DNA of 7,922 nucleotides from an uncultured Lactobacillus sp. (lineage in GTDB: Bacteria > Bacillota > Bacilli > Lactobacillales > Lactobacillaceae), in contig CALNAK010000045.1 of NCBI GenBank assembly GCA_937874185.1, forward strand, positions 1 through 7,922, given 5' to 3'. Of the stretch, positions 1-7,247 are shown one piece after another (positions within the stretch are counted from its first letter, which is position 1; every line of letters begins with the position of its first letter). The notes beneath the pieces are model-generated. The model was given only the letters and a program-made list of their open reading frames with translations. It was not told the origin of the DNA and did no database searches. A program made the translations under genes and the position numbers.

Positions 1-17
1 AGAATTAGAACGAGTGT

Positions 18-303
18 TTAGAAAAAGATGTGCCATTTATTGACATAGGAGCACATATTATTTATATTAAAGTTTGGAAAAACAAATAATATTTGATCAG
101 GGGTAACTGGTATTTTAAGAAAATATCCCCTGTTAAACTTAACTAACGTATATCGCTTAGAATAATGATTTACTTTATTTTTAATCTTATTAAGGGTACT
201 TAAATATGGTCTGATAGATTTCCCTGCAAGACGGATAATATTTTTTCCATTATATATATATATTGTCCTCTAAACTAGCAGCCACCAATGATAATTGAAG
301 CAT
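18..303 (-). pseudogene. ComK-like regulator, frame broken at a (TA)6 repeat
   Basis: Read on the minus strand, an ATG at 303-301 with an AGGAGG site 8 bases upstream opens 17 codons (MLQLSLVAASLEDNIYI) and then meets TAA at 252-250, inside a run of TA units. The next frame is open from 269 down to a TAA at 20-18. One extra TA, or two fewer, would join them into a 95-residue protein. The joined C-terminal part contains PDQILFVFPNF, then nine residues from Cys85 to Ile93 (CSYVNKWHI). This resembles the NQIFLFPT...CGWISHVHV segment of Bacillus subtilis ComK, a DNA-binding transcription factor of about 190 residues. The N-terminal pattern (IYIYNGK, then a polar helix) also fits ComK-like proteins of lactobacilli. 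The match is from memory, not a search. Even when joined, the protein is about half the ComK length, so it may be truncated again near the T5 run at its end or continue beyond the window. It diverges from the pilus operon and could be its regulator. It may be a dead gene, a phase-variable gene or hold a sequencing error. Confidence 0.5.
251..262. repeat. (TA)6 dinucleotide repeat
   Basis: Six perfect TA units followed by one more T. The repeat lies inside the coding part of the divergent ComK-like frame, and the frame break falls exactly here. Seven or four units would give an uninterrupted frame; six or five do not. Dinucleotide runs are prone to slippage, though six units is short for a highly mutable tract. 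Confidence 0.85.
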
Positions 304-311
304 AATAAATT

Positions 312-317
312 CCTCCT
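312..317 (-). promoter_or_regulatory. Ribosome binding site of the ComK-like frame
   Basis: On the minus strand this reads AGGAGG, a full anti-16S match, placed 8 bases before the ATG at 303-301. It is the main reason to believe that the broken frame 18-303 is, or recently was, a translated gene. Confidence 0.7.
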
Positions 318-491
318 ATCAAGCGATATAAGATCACAAAAAAGCCAAAAGATCAATAAATTAAAAATAATTTTTAAAAAATAACAATAATTCAATCAAT
401 TATACAATGCTTCAATGATTTTATTCAACTAATAGTTTATATTTTAAAGAGTTACATATTATGGATTTTTATTTATGCAATAAGAATGATT

Positions 492-498
492 GGGAGAG
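492..498 (+). promoter_or_regulatory. Ribosome binding site that sets the tip pilin start
   Basis: GGGAGAG lies 5 bases before the ATG at 504. An in-frame ATG at 486 lies upstream of this site and has no comparable sequence before it. Starting at 504 also gives a normal signal peptide, with two Lys directly before the hydrophobic core. Confidence 0.7.
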
Positions 499-503
499 TT
501 TAT

Positions 504-3218
504 ATGCTAATAAAAAAATTTTTCTTTCTTATGACTACTCTATGTGCATTCTTAATAACACTTTCGTTAGGTGCAATTAATACTAGTGCCGATTATAAGA
601 ATATATCTCCTGTATATACAACGGATAGCAGTGGCACTTACCCTACGAATAAGTGGCATCTTACTGATCACAATCAGACAGATGTCATTAATCCGCAGGG
701 AGGAACCAGCGCAAGGTGGGATAACAATGCTAGTTGGAGCGGAGATCCTCGGGATACTACCAACTCTTATATAAAATATGGTACAGACACAAGTAACCCA
801 GATTTTGCTATTCGTAAGTATGCAAAAGAAACACATACACCTGGTTTATATGATTTATATCTAAATGTTCGTGGTAATCAAAAACAGACTATTAAACCAA
901 TAGACGTTGTACTTGTCGTTGATATGTCTGGATCCATGAACTCATCAGTCAATGGTGGTACAGATAGAGTTGGTGCAGTTAGAAGAGGTATAAATGATTT
1001 TCTGACAACTATTCAAAACGCTGGCTTAAGTAATTATGTAAATGTTGGCGTGGTTGGTTTTTCTAGTCCAGGATATGTTGGTGGCCGTTACGGTCCCGGC
1101 TATGTAAAAACTGATTTGGGCTCTGTTAGTGATAGTCAGAAGAACGCTATTAATGCTATGCTCAGTGGCGATTTCCAGGGAGGCACATTTACTCAGCAGG
1201 GAATCCGTCAAGGTGCCCAAATGTTGGCTAATGATACTAGCAGTAATAAGAAAATGATGATTTTGTTGACGGATGGTGTCCCAACTTTTTCTTATAAGGT
1301 AGAGACGTCTAGCAACATCAATGATACCGTTTACGGTGATACATTTAATACACAAAGAATTGATGAACCATCCGACACATCAGAAATAAGCCGGCCTTAC
1401 CGGACGACTTCTGGGGATCTAATTCGTGATACATGGGCTGCAACTTTAGGTGAGGCTAAGATAGCTAAAAATAAGGGTGAAGAAATTCATGCTCTTGGTA
1501 TTCAATTAACTGCTGATCGTAACCATTTGGGTGACCATTGGGGTGACCATTGGGGTAACCGTTGGGGTGACCATGGGGGTGACCATTGGGGTACCTATTT
1601 AACTGCCGTTCAAATCGAACAGCGCATGAAACTACTGGCCTCTGATGATTCAAGTGGGAATCCTTTATATGATTCTGCAGGATCAGCTACTGATGTTACC
1701 AATTATTTAAATTCTCAGGCTAATGATGTTATTAAAAACTTTAATACAATTAATAACGGATCAATTTCTGATCCGTTAGGTAGTCAATTTAATTATAATT
1801 CTGATACGGCTGATGTAAAAAGTGTTGGTTCTACACCAATAAATAGTGACGATTTGCCAACAGCCAAGATTAGTAATGGAAGTTTAAATGTTTCCAATTT
1901 GAATTTAGGCAAGGGACAAGAGGTACAGATCCATTATCAAGAGAGGATTAACACCGAGTCTAATAATTTTGTCCCTGATAAATGGTATCAAATGAATGGT
2001 GCAACTACTCTAACCCCGAATGGTGATGATCCTAGCAATCAAGTAGATTTTGGTATTCCTTCCGCTAAGGCACCGGGGACAACATTAACTATCAATAAAG
2101 TATGGAATATGCTTCCAAATGATAATAACATTCCTGATAGTATTGATTTTACAGTTAATCGAGGCAATACGACAGATAATAATGCTTGGACTCAGGCAAC
2201 TGGTAGTTTGTCTAAAACTCAAAACTGGACAGGAACTTTTGACAAGTTAAGTCATAATAATTCGAATGTGTACCTACCTAAATTTAATGATCACGGGCAA
2301 GATTTTACTTATAATTTAAGCGAAGATAACGTTGCAGGATTTTCTTCATCAATTAACCAAGTATTAAATAATTTTACAATAACAAATAATGAACTGGGAT
2401 TAGCCGTACAAAAATTTGATTCAGATGGTAATAGTTTAACTGGTTCACAATTTACACTAGTCAAAGATACTGATAATTGGCAAGCAACCGATAGTTCATT
2501 TACCCCTGAATCAATCAATGGTAATGATAATCCCATTCCAATCAAGCCTGGTTATTATGAATTAAAGGAAAGTACCGCCCCAGTGGGTTATTCTTTGGAT
2601 GCTTCAACCATTAAATTTCAAGTAACCGAAAATGGGCAATGGCTAGATCAGCAAGGAACTCCAATAAGCAATAATACATTACCTTCCAGTGATGGTTTCT
2701 ATGTTAATAATCAAAATGGTAATGACATATTAACCTATGCTAAGCATGATAATATTAAGCCTTTTACTTTGACAGTTAATAAAATTGATAAAGTAACTAA
2801 TCAGTCAGTTAAAGGTGCTGAATTTCAATTAACAAATTCTGATACTAATCAAACTATTCAACCTGATGAGTCTGGGGATACGGCTACTTTTACTTTTAAT
2901 AATCTTCAGCCAGGTAACTATGTTCTCAGTGAAACTAAGGCTCCTACTGACTATGCCCCATTATCTAGTGGCATTAATTTTAGCATTGATAACACCGGTA
3001 AAGTTACTATACCAGATGGATATGATAGTAATTCTGAATTAACTGCTGGCAATAGTAATAATACTATAAGTTTAACCGTTCCTGATACTCCCACATCAGG
3101 TCAATTACCAGCAACGGGTGGTCCGGGAATCACTATTATATTAGTTACTGGTTTGATAATAATGATCACTACCGCTGCGGGAATAATATTCATCTCCCGT
3201 CGTAGATGGGAGGTGTAG
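504..3218 (+). CDS. spaC: LPXTG tip pilin / adhesin with vWA domain
   Basis: A 904-residue secreted adhesin predicted to sit at the pilus tip and bind host or surface ligands. A signal peptide (residues 1-29, cleavage near TSA-D) is followed by an N-terminal region and a von Willebrand A domain (about 133-412). The metal site is visible: DMSGS at D140-S142-S144, Thr228 in GGTFTQ and Asp257 in LLTDG. A GDHW repeat (343-362) interrupts the loop after strand ALGIQL. Next come a beta domain (about 412-525) and three Cna_B/SpaA-type domains (about 526-630, 633-750, 754-850). The last two have E-boxes, YELKESTAPVGY (Glu689) and YVLSETKAPTDY (Glu810), so internal Lys-Asn bonds are expected. LPATG at 868-872, a hydrophobic stretch and RRRWEV form the sorting signal. 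No YPKN motif is seen, as expected for a tip subunit. Length and position match SpaC of L. rhamnosus GG, and the symbol is given by role. The ligand cannot be inferred. Confidence 0.92.
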   Translation: MLIKKFFFLMTTLCAFLITLSLGAINTSADYKNISPVYTTDSSGTYPTNKWHLTDHNQTDVINPQGGTSARWDNNASWSGDPRDTTNSYIKYGTDTSNPDFAIRKYAKETHTPGLYDLYLNVRGNQKQTIKPIDVVLVVDMSGSMNSSVNGGTDRVGAVRRGINDFLTTIQNAGLSNYVNVGVVGFSSPGYVGGRYGPGYVKTDLGSVSDSQKNAINAMLSGDFQGGTFTQQGIRQGAQMLANDTSSNKKMMILLTDGVPTFSYKVETSSNINDTVYGDTFNTQRIDEPSDTSEISRPYRTTSGDLIRDTWAATLGEAKIAKNKGEEIHALGIQLTADRNHLGDHWGDHWGNRWGDHGGDHWGTYLTAVQIEQRMKLLASDDSSGNPLYDSAGSATDVTNYLNSQANDVIKNFNTINNGSISDPLGSQFNYNSDTADVKSVGSTPINSDDLPTAKISNGSLNVSNLNLGKGQEVQIHYQERINTESNNFVPDKWYQMNGATTLTPNGDDPSNQVDFGIPSAKAPGTTLTINKVWNMLPNDNNIPDSIDFTVNRGNTTDNNAWTQATGSLSKTQNWTGTFDKLSHNNSNVYLPKFNDHGQDFTYNLSEDNVAGFSSSINQVLNNFTITNNELGLAVQKFDSDGNSLTGSQFTLVKDTDNWQATDSSFTPESINGNDNPIPIKPGYYELKESTAPVGYSLDASTIKFQVTENGQWLDQQGTPISNNTLPSSDGFYVNNQNGNDILTYAKHDNIKPFTLTVNKIDKVTNQSVKGAEFQLTNSDTNQTIQPDESGDTATFTFNNLQPGNYVLSETKAPTDYAPLSSGINFSIDNTGKVTIPDGYDSNSELTAGNSNNTISLTVPDTPTSGQLPATGGPGITIILVTGLIIMITTAAGIIFISRRRWEV
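1530..1589 (+). repeat. Five 12-bp tandem units encoding GDHW in the vWA domain
   Basis: The unit is ggtgaccattgg. Units 1, 2 and 5 are identical, unit 3 encodes GNRW and unit 4 encodes GDHG; a degenerate NHL precedes them and GT follows. Every unit begins with the near-palindrome GGT-N-ACC. Because the period is a multiple of three, gain or loss of units would change the number of GDHW motifs without breaking the frame. The repeat occupies residues 343-362 of the tip pilin. Confidence 0.95.
3208..3215 (+). promoter_or_regulatory. Ribosome binding site of the basal pilin, inside the end of spaC
   Basis: GGGAGGTG overlaps the last codons of the tip pilin gene and lies 5 bases before the ATG at 3221 (8 before the next ATG at 3224). 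It rules out the in-frame ATG at 3206, which lies upstream of the site. Confidence 0.75.
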
Positions 3219-3220
3219 AA

Positions 3221-4498
3221 ATGATGAAGAAATTAATGTTTATAGTTATTACATTCTTAACCTTCCTTAGCATTTCGACAATTATCAAGCTCCCAGTTCA
3301 GGGAGCTAGCAATGTAAATAATGTTCAAATTGTTTTACATCATCGTATTAGTGAAGATGGTAATTTTGGTGAAGTAAATAACGATGGTAAAGAGCATTAC
3401 TACAATGATAGAATGGTTGATGGTGTAAACACCACCTTTAGTGTTTATGATTTAACGACCAAATACACTGATTATTTAACACACAACCGTTCGCCTGAGA
3501 ATTTATTTCAAAAAATTGGTGTGATGAGTCCTACTAAGATTCAAAAATTTATTATCGATAATAAACTGCATAAATTATTTAACGTCACTACAAACAATGC
3601 TGGGATTAGTACATTTGATGTTAATGGTAGCGATTATAAAGCTTATCTAATTGTACAGAATAATAACGATAATTATGGAACGCAATCATTTGCGATGCCA
3701 ATTGCTATTAGTTTTCCATTTAGGGACACTAACACTGGGAAACCAATGTCAGTTATTCACATTTATACAAAAGCTACTAATCTTAGAAGGGCACCCTACT
3801 TCTTTAAATATGGTAAAGACAGTTGTGGTAATAAATTTCCCTTAGGGGGAGCTAAATTTGTATTTTATCGTTTTGCAGATAATCATCGCAAAGAATATTT
3901 AGGTATAAATAATGATTGGGTAACTTCCTCAGATCCTAAAAATGATTATCGGATTTTAAAATTATCCTCACATAAAAGTGGCTTGGTATTATTACGAAAG
4001 TATGATCTCACACCAGGAACATATTACTTTAGTGAAGTTCAGTCAGCCAAAGGCTTTAAAATTTCTAATTATGCTCGTCATATACCTGTTTGGATACCGG
4101 GATCTTTGACCAACTTAGGATTTAGTAGGGACATTATTGTTAATCATTCTCGGGTTCCACCTTTATCTGCTTATCAAGTTCCTTTGTCTGTTTACTATAA
4201 CCATGATTTACGAATTTATAATTGTCAAAGGGGATTCTCTTCTAACACCATAACAAATGGTAAAAGTGGAGGGAATGGAAGTCACAGTAAAAATGGTGGT
4301 TCTCAACCCGGTTACGTTGATAAAGGTGGTGGTAATTACAAGACAAATAATGCTAATCGCAAAGGAATAAAGGGATTATTGCCTCAAACGGGGGAGCAAC
4401 AATTAAAATTTTCTTTACTGGGAATAGCATTGATATTATTGGGAATAATTATTTACGTATTTAATCATAGAAGAGGAGAAATAAAGAATGAAAAGTAA
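3221..4498 (+). CDS. spaB: LPXTG basal (minor) pilin
   Basis: A 425-residue wall-anchored minor pilin, by position the basal subunit that ends polymerisation and links the shaft to peptidoglycan. A signal peptide (1-29, VQGA-SN) is followed by an N-terminal pilin domain ending in HIYTK (Lys184), which aligns with the IQIYPKN motif of the next gene. A SpaA-type domain follows (about 190-335) with a degenerate E-box, YYFSEVQSAKGF (Glu272). Then come a Gly/Ser/Asn/Lys linker (about 340-384), LPQTG (387-391), a hydrophobic segment and a basic tail. The linker is unlike the Pro-rich stalk of many basal pilins. Cys202 and Cys335 are the only cysteines and could form a disulfide across the SpaA domain. 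The protein is clearly longer than SpaB of L. rhamnosus GG (about 240 residues). It starts 2 bases after spaC and overlaps the next gene by 11 bases, so translation is probably coupled. ATG 3224 is an equally possible start. Confidence 0.85.
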   Translation: MMKKLMFIVITFLTFLSISTIIKLPVQGASNVNNVQIVLHHRISEDGNFGEVNNDGKEHYYNDRMVDGVNTTFSVYDLTTKYTDYLTHNRSPENLFQKIGVMSPTKIQKFIIDNKLHKLFNVTTNNAGISTFDVNGSDYKAYLIVQNNNDNYGTQSFAMPIAISFPFRDTNTGKPMSVIHIYTKATNLRRAPYFFKYGKDSCGNKFPLGGAKFVFYRFADNHRKEYLGINNDWVTSSDPKNDYRILKLSSHKSGLVLLRKYDLTPGTYYFSEVQSAKGFKISNYARHIPVWIPGSLTNLGFSRDIIVNHSRVPPLSAYQVPLSVYYNHDLRIYNCQRGFSSNTITNGKSGGNGSHSKNGGSQPGYVDKGGGNYKTNNANRKGIKGLLPQTGEQQLKFSLLGIALILLGIIIYVFNHRRGEIKNEK

Positions 4499-6011
4499 AT
4501 TAAAATCGTTAATTACAGGGTTAATTATGCTCCTACCACTACTTTTGTTGTCATTTGCAACCCCACAAAAAGTATCCGCAGCAGACACTGATAATAGCAT
4601 TAATGTCACTTTGCATAAGCGGGTATTTGACAGTGCTCAAGAAGCAAAGCAAAATACTGGTGAAATAATGAAGGATTTTGGTGGCACTGGTTTAAATGGT
4701 GTTACCTTTAAAGCTTACAATGTAACTGATCATTATTTATCATTAAGAAAGAGCGGTGATTCTGCTCAAGATGCTGTCACTGCTATTCAATCTGATGCTA
4801 AAGATAGTGATAATCTGCCCTCATATGCAGGTAGTGCTGTTGCTACAGAAACAACTGCTACTTCTAATGGTGAAGATGGTATTGCAGCTTTTGATAATTT
4901 GAATCTTAAAGATAGTGATGGCAATTATCAAACCTATTTGTTTGTCGAAACCGATTCACCTACAGATGTTACTCAACAAGCTGCACCAATTGTTTTGACA
5001 ATGCCGATTTATAAAACGTCTGACACATCAGCTATTAATCATGATATCCAAATTTATCCTAAGAACGTTAAGAGTACCCCAATTACTAAGGATCTAGATG
5101 AAGCTTCTAAGAAGGACTTAGCAGTTACATTACCTGATGGATCTACCATTTACAACGCTCAATATGGTCAAAGCTTCGGCTATAATATCACAGTTAATGT
5201 TCCTTGGAATATTAAGGATAAAGACACTTTCAATGTTGTTGATAAGCCAGATACAGGCATTGATATAGATGCAAGTACTGTATCTATAGATGGTTTAACC
5301 AAAGGTACTGATTATACAGTTAACAAAAAAGATAATGGGTATCAAGTTGTCTTTAAGACCACTTCAGCAACTGTGCAAGCCTTAGCCGGAAAATCATTAA
5401 CCATTACCTATAAAGCTACTTTGACCAATAATGCTACTCCTGATACAGCGATCGGTAATACAGCTACACTAAATATTGGTAACGGTACAGATATAACTTC
5501 TGCCCCGGCCAATGGGCCAAAAATTTATACCGGTGGAGCTCAATTTGTTAAGAAAGATTCTCAAAGTAATAAGACCTTAGCAGGTGCTGAATTTCAATTG
5601 GTTAAAGTAGATAGTAATGGTAATATAGTTTCTTATGCTACACAGGCATCTGATGGTTCCTATACTTGGAATGATTCTGCTACAGAAGCCACAACGTATA
5701 CTTCAGATACAAATGGTTTGGTGGCACTTAAGGGATTATCATATTCAGATAAGCTTGATTCTGGTGAAAGTTATGCCTTATTAGAAATTCAAGCCCCTGA
5801 TGGTTATGCGAAATTGGATAGCCCAGTTAAATTTAGTATCACTAAAGGCTCTTTCGACGATTCTAATAAGATCACAATCGATAACACTAAAGAAGGTCTT
5901 TTACCAAGTACCGGTGGTAAGGGAATTTATATCTTTTTAGCCATTGGTATTGTCATTATGATTGTTGCCTTTGGTGGTTACAAAGCCATTAAAAAACATG
6001 AAGAAATCTAA
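4488..6011 (+). CDS. spaA: LPXTG major pilin (shaft backbone)
   Basis: A 507-residue backbone pilin polymerised by the class C sortase into the shaft. A signal peptide (1-31, VSA-AD) leads to an N-terminal D1 domain that ends in the pilin motif IQIYPKN, whose Lys192 is the expected acceptor for the next subunit's LPxTG threonine. A D2 fimbrial isopeptide domain (about 195-345) shows ITKDLDE (Lys201) and IGNTATL (Asn324) as likely bond partners. A C-terminal SpaA domain (about 350-468) has FVKKD (Lys355), E-box YALLEIQAPDGY (Glu433) and IDNTK (Asn466). LPSTG (472-476), a hydrophobic segment and KKHEEI close the protein. AGAGGAG at 4472-4478 lies 9 bases before the ATG, which overlaps the end of spaB by 11 bases. 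No cysteines are present. The gene is followed directly by a strong hairpin. It is longer than SpaA of L. rhamnosus GG (334 residues) but has the usual three-domain shaft architecture. Role assignment is firm; domain limits are approximate. Confidence 0.93.
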   Translation: MKSKLKSLITGLIMLLPLLLLSFATPQKVSAADTDNSINVTLHKRVFDSAQEAKQNTGEIMKDFGGTGLNGVTFKAYNVTDHYLSLRKSGDSAQDAVTAIQSDAKDSDNLPSYAGSAVATETTATSNGEDGIAAFDNLNLKDSDGNYQTYLFVETDSPTDVTQQAAPIVLTMPIYKTSDTSAINHDIQIYPKNVKSTPITKDLDEASKKDLAVTLPDGSTIYNAQYGQSFGYNITVNVPWNIKDKDTFNVVDKPDTGIDIDASTVSIDGLTKGTDYTVNKKDNGYQVVFKTTSATVQALAGKSLTITYKATLTNNATPDTAIGNTATLNIGNGTDITSAPANGPKIYTGGAQFVKKDSQSNKTLAGAEFQLVKVDSNGNIVSYATQASDGSYTWNDSATEATTYTSDTNGLVALKGLSYSDKLDSGESYALLEIQAPDGYAKLDSPVKFSITKGSFDDSNKITIDNTKEGLLPSTGGKGIYIFLAIGIVIMIVAFGGYKAIKKHEEI

Positions 6012-6027
6012 TTATTATTTCTAGATC

Positions 6028-6072
6028 AAAGATGAAGGGACGCCAATAATTATTTGGCACCCCTTCATCTTT
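6028..6072 (+). terminator. Strong hairpin between major pilin and sortase (attenuator-like)
   Basis: The arms AAAGATGAAGGG (6028-6039) and CCCTTCATCTTT (6061-6072) pair over 12 bp. After a 2x2 internal loop, GCCAA and TTGGC pair over 5 bp and close a 7-base AT loop. The T-run after it is short (TTTATAAT), so termination may be partial, which would allow read-through into the sortase gene. Alternatively it could act as an RNase-processing or 3'-end stabilising structure for the pilin message. Confidence 0.65.
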
Positions 6073-6107
6073 ATAATAAGCCAAGATTAATAAAGGACAC
6101 CGACTAT

Positions 6108-7247
6108 ATGAATCATAAAAAGGCATCTAATAATTGGCTAAAAATTATTATGGTAATTATTTTTACTGTTGGAGTGATTATCGCATTATATCCCTTCTAT
6201 GTAGAAGCCATTAATAATTATATTGACCAACAACGTATTAACAAAGTAGATAAAACTAATAGTGAGCTATCTGCTCAAAAAAGAAAAGCATTAGAAACTA
6301 GGAACCGAAGACTAGCTGAAAATGGTTTACACCCAGAAAATGATCCCTTTGCTGGTAGCAGCAAAAGAACTCAGGTTTCTCTCAAAAAGCATTTAATTGG
6401 CAGTATCAGTATTCCCAAGATAAAGGCAAATATGCCCCTTTTTGATACAACAAATGCGGAGACTTTGAATTATGGTGCTACAGTATTGCAGGGGACTTCA
6501 TTTCCATTGGGAGGTAAAAACACGCATACGGTAATTGCTGCCCATCGTGGACTACCAAGTAGAAAACTATTTACAGATTTGAATTATGTTAAGAAGGGAA
6601 ATATCTTTGTTCTAACAGTATACAAAAAGAAATTAGCTTATAAAGTTTATAAAATACAAGTTGTTAAGCCTAATCAGACATCAGTTTTAAAGATTATTCC
6701 TGGTAAAGATTTAGCTACCCTATTAACCTGCACCCCTTACATGATAAATTCACATCGTCTATTGGTAACTGGGTACCGCATTCCTTATACTCCTAAGATT
6801 GCAAAAGATGTAAACCATGCTAATAATGCAAATAATGCTAATCAGTTATTAATCCTAATAGCCATTATTTTATTATTATTAGCAATTCTAGGATATATAA
6901 TTAAACTAATCCACCAAGGAATGTTAAGAAAGAACCGATTTAGTTTAATTTTTTATCGCTTAAGTCAACAAGGTGATGTTGTTAAAAATACTACCTATGC
7001 ATTACAAACACGTGTATTACGAAGACCAATTTATCGAAACGGTAAAAAATTTATTGTCACAGCTGATAATGATGGCAAAGTTAACTTCAATAACTTGCCA
7101 GGAGGATTGTATCATGTGCAAGAAATTTTTCCTAATGATAAAATAGGGTGTACTGTTGGTATTAAAAAACTTCATCAGCAGACAGCTAAAATGTATTTAA
7201 AAGATAAAAATAGATCATTATTCAAACTTTATCACAATGATTTATAA
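6108..7247 (+). CDS. srtC: Class C (pilin) sortase with C-terminal SpaA-like domain
   Basis: A membrane transpeptidase predicted to cleave pilin LPxTG between Thr and Gly and join it to the YPKN lysine. It has an N-terminal membrane anchor (about 10-30), a lid motif DPF (79-81) typical of class C sortases, catalytic His146 (AAHRG), Cys208 (LLTCTPY) and Arg217 (NSHRLL), an Asn-Ala linker (238-246) and a second membrane segment (about 247-268). The part up to there has the usual class C size. The remaining ~110 residues are extra and look like a SpaA/Cna_B beta domain: FNNLPGGLYHVQEIFPND resembles the E-box of the pilins (Glu339). At the place of the crosslinking Lys there is Arg284 (FYRLS). 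Basic residues after the second segment (KLIHQGMLRKNR) suggest this tail is cytoplasmic. AAAGGA at 6092-6097 precedes the ATG by 10 bases; an upstream in-frame TTG at 6054 lies in the hairpin and is not used. Confidence 0.93.
   Translation: MNHKKASNNWLKIIMVIIFTVGVIIALYPFYVEAINNYIDQQRINKVDKTNSELSAQKRKALETRNRRLAENGLHPENDPFAGSSKRTQVSLKKHLIGSISIPKIKANMPLFDTTNAETLNYGATVLQGTSFPLGGKNTHTVIAAHRGLPSRKLFTDLNYVKKGNIFVLTVYKKKLAYKVYKIQVVKPNQTSVLKIIPGKDLATLLTCTPYMINSHRLLVTGYRIPYTPKIAKDVNHANNANNANQLLILIAIILLLLAILGYIIKLIHQGMLRKNRFSLIFYRLSQQGDVVKNTTYALQTRVLRRPIYRNGKKFIVTADNDGKVNFNNLPGGLYHVQEIFPNDKIGCTVGIKKLHQQTAKMYLKDKNRSLFKLYHNDL
6819..6845 (+). repeat. 9-bp repeat encoding an Asn-Ala linker in the sortase
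   Basis: About 2.7 copies of gctaataat-like units encode ANNANNAN between the catalytic domain and the second membrane segment of the class C sortase. It is probably a flexible spacer that tolerates length change. Confidence 0.7.

Larger units (their letters stand above)
304..503. promoter_or_regulatory. Divergent intergenic region with palindrome 361-377
   Basis: This AT-rich stretch separates the minus-strand ComK-like frame from the pilus operon and must hold the operon promoter. The clearest element is an inverted repeat at 361-377, with arms TTAAAAA and TTTTTAA around TAA. Within it, 363-375 fits AAAA-N5-TTTT, the AT-box bound by ComK in B. subtilis. Three TTCAA copies start at 391, 411 and 424. 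Possible rightward -10 hexamers are TACAAT (403-408) and TATATT (438-443), but neither has a good -35 at 16-18 bases. A leftward pair, TTGATC with TCTTAT at 17 bases, lies between about 330 and 358. The promoter assignments are weak because the background is so AT-rich. No other gene is seen here. Confidence 0.4.

Noticed and set aside
2..43. Plus-strand 13-codon tail ending in TGA at the left edge, possibly the end of an upstream gene
   Set aside because: Too short to judge, and the antisense ComK-like frame with its strong ribosome site explains the region better.
98..132. Hairpin CAGGGG...CCCCTG with inner TATTTT/AAAATA as a terminator
   Set aside because: It has a large asymmetric bulge, no T-run, and lies inside the ComK-like frame.
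486..503. Longer N-terminus for the tip pilin from ATG 486
   Set aside because: The ribosome site lies downstream of it, and the longer form puts extra residues before a normal signal peptide.
1026..1355. 109-codon minus-strand frame within the tip pilin gene
   Set aside because: No ribosome site or recognisable motif; it is antisense to the conserved vWA metal-site region.
1530..1589. CRISPR-like short repeats
   Set aside because: Units are 12 bp, contiguous, without spacers, and in frame with a coding region.
1465..1653. Minus-strand frame encoding a striking PNGH repeat
   Set aside because: It is the antisense of the GDHW-encoding 12-bp repeat in the tip pilin, with no ribosome site; the repeat alone explains the pattern.
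6054..6107. Longer N-terminus for the class C sortase from TTG 6054
   Set aside because: It starts inside the hairpin arm; a ribosome site at 6092-6097 serves ATG 6108.
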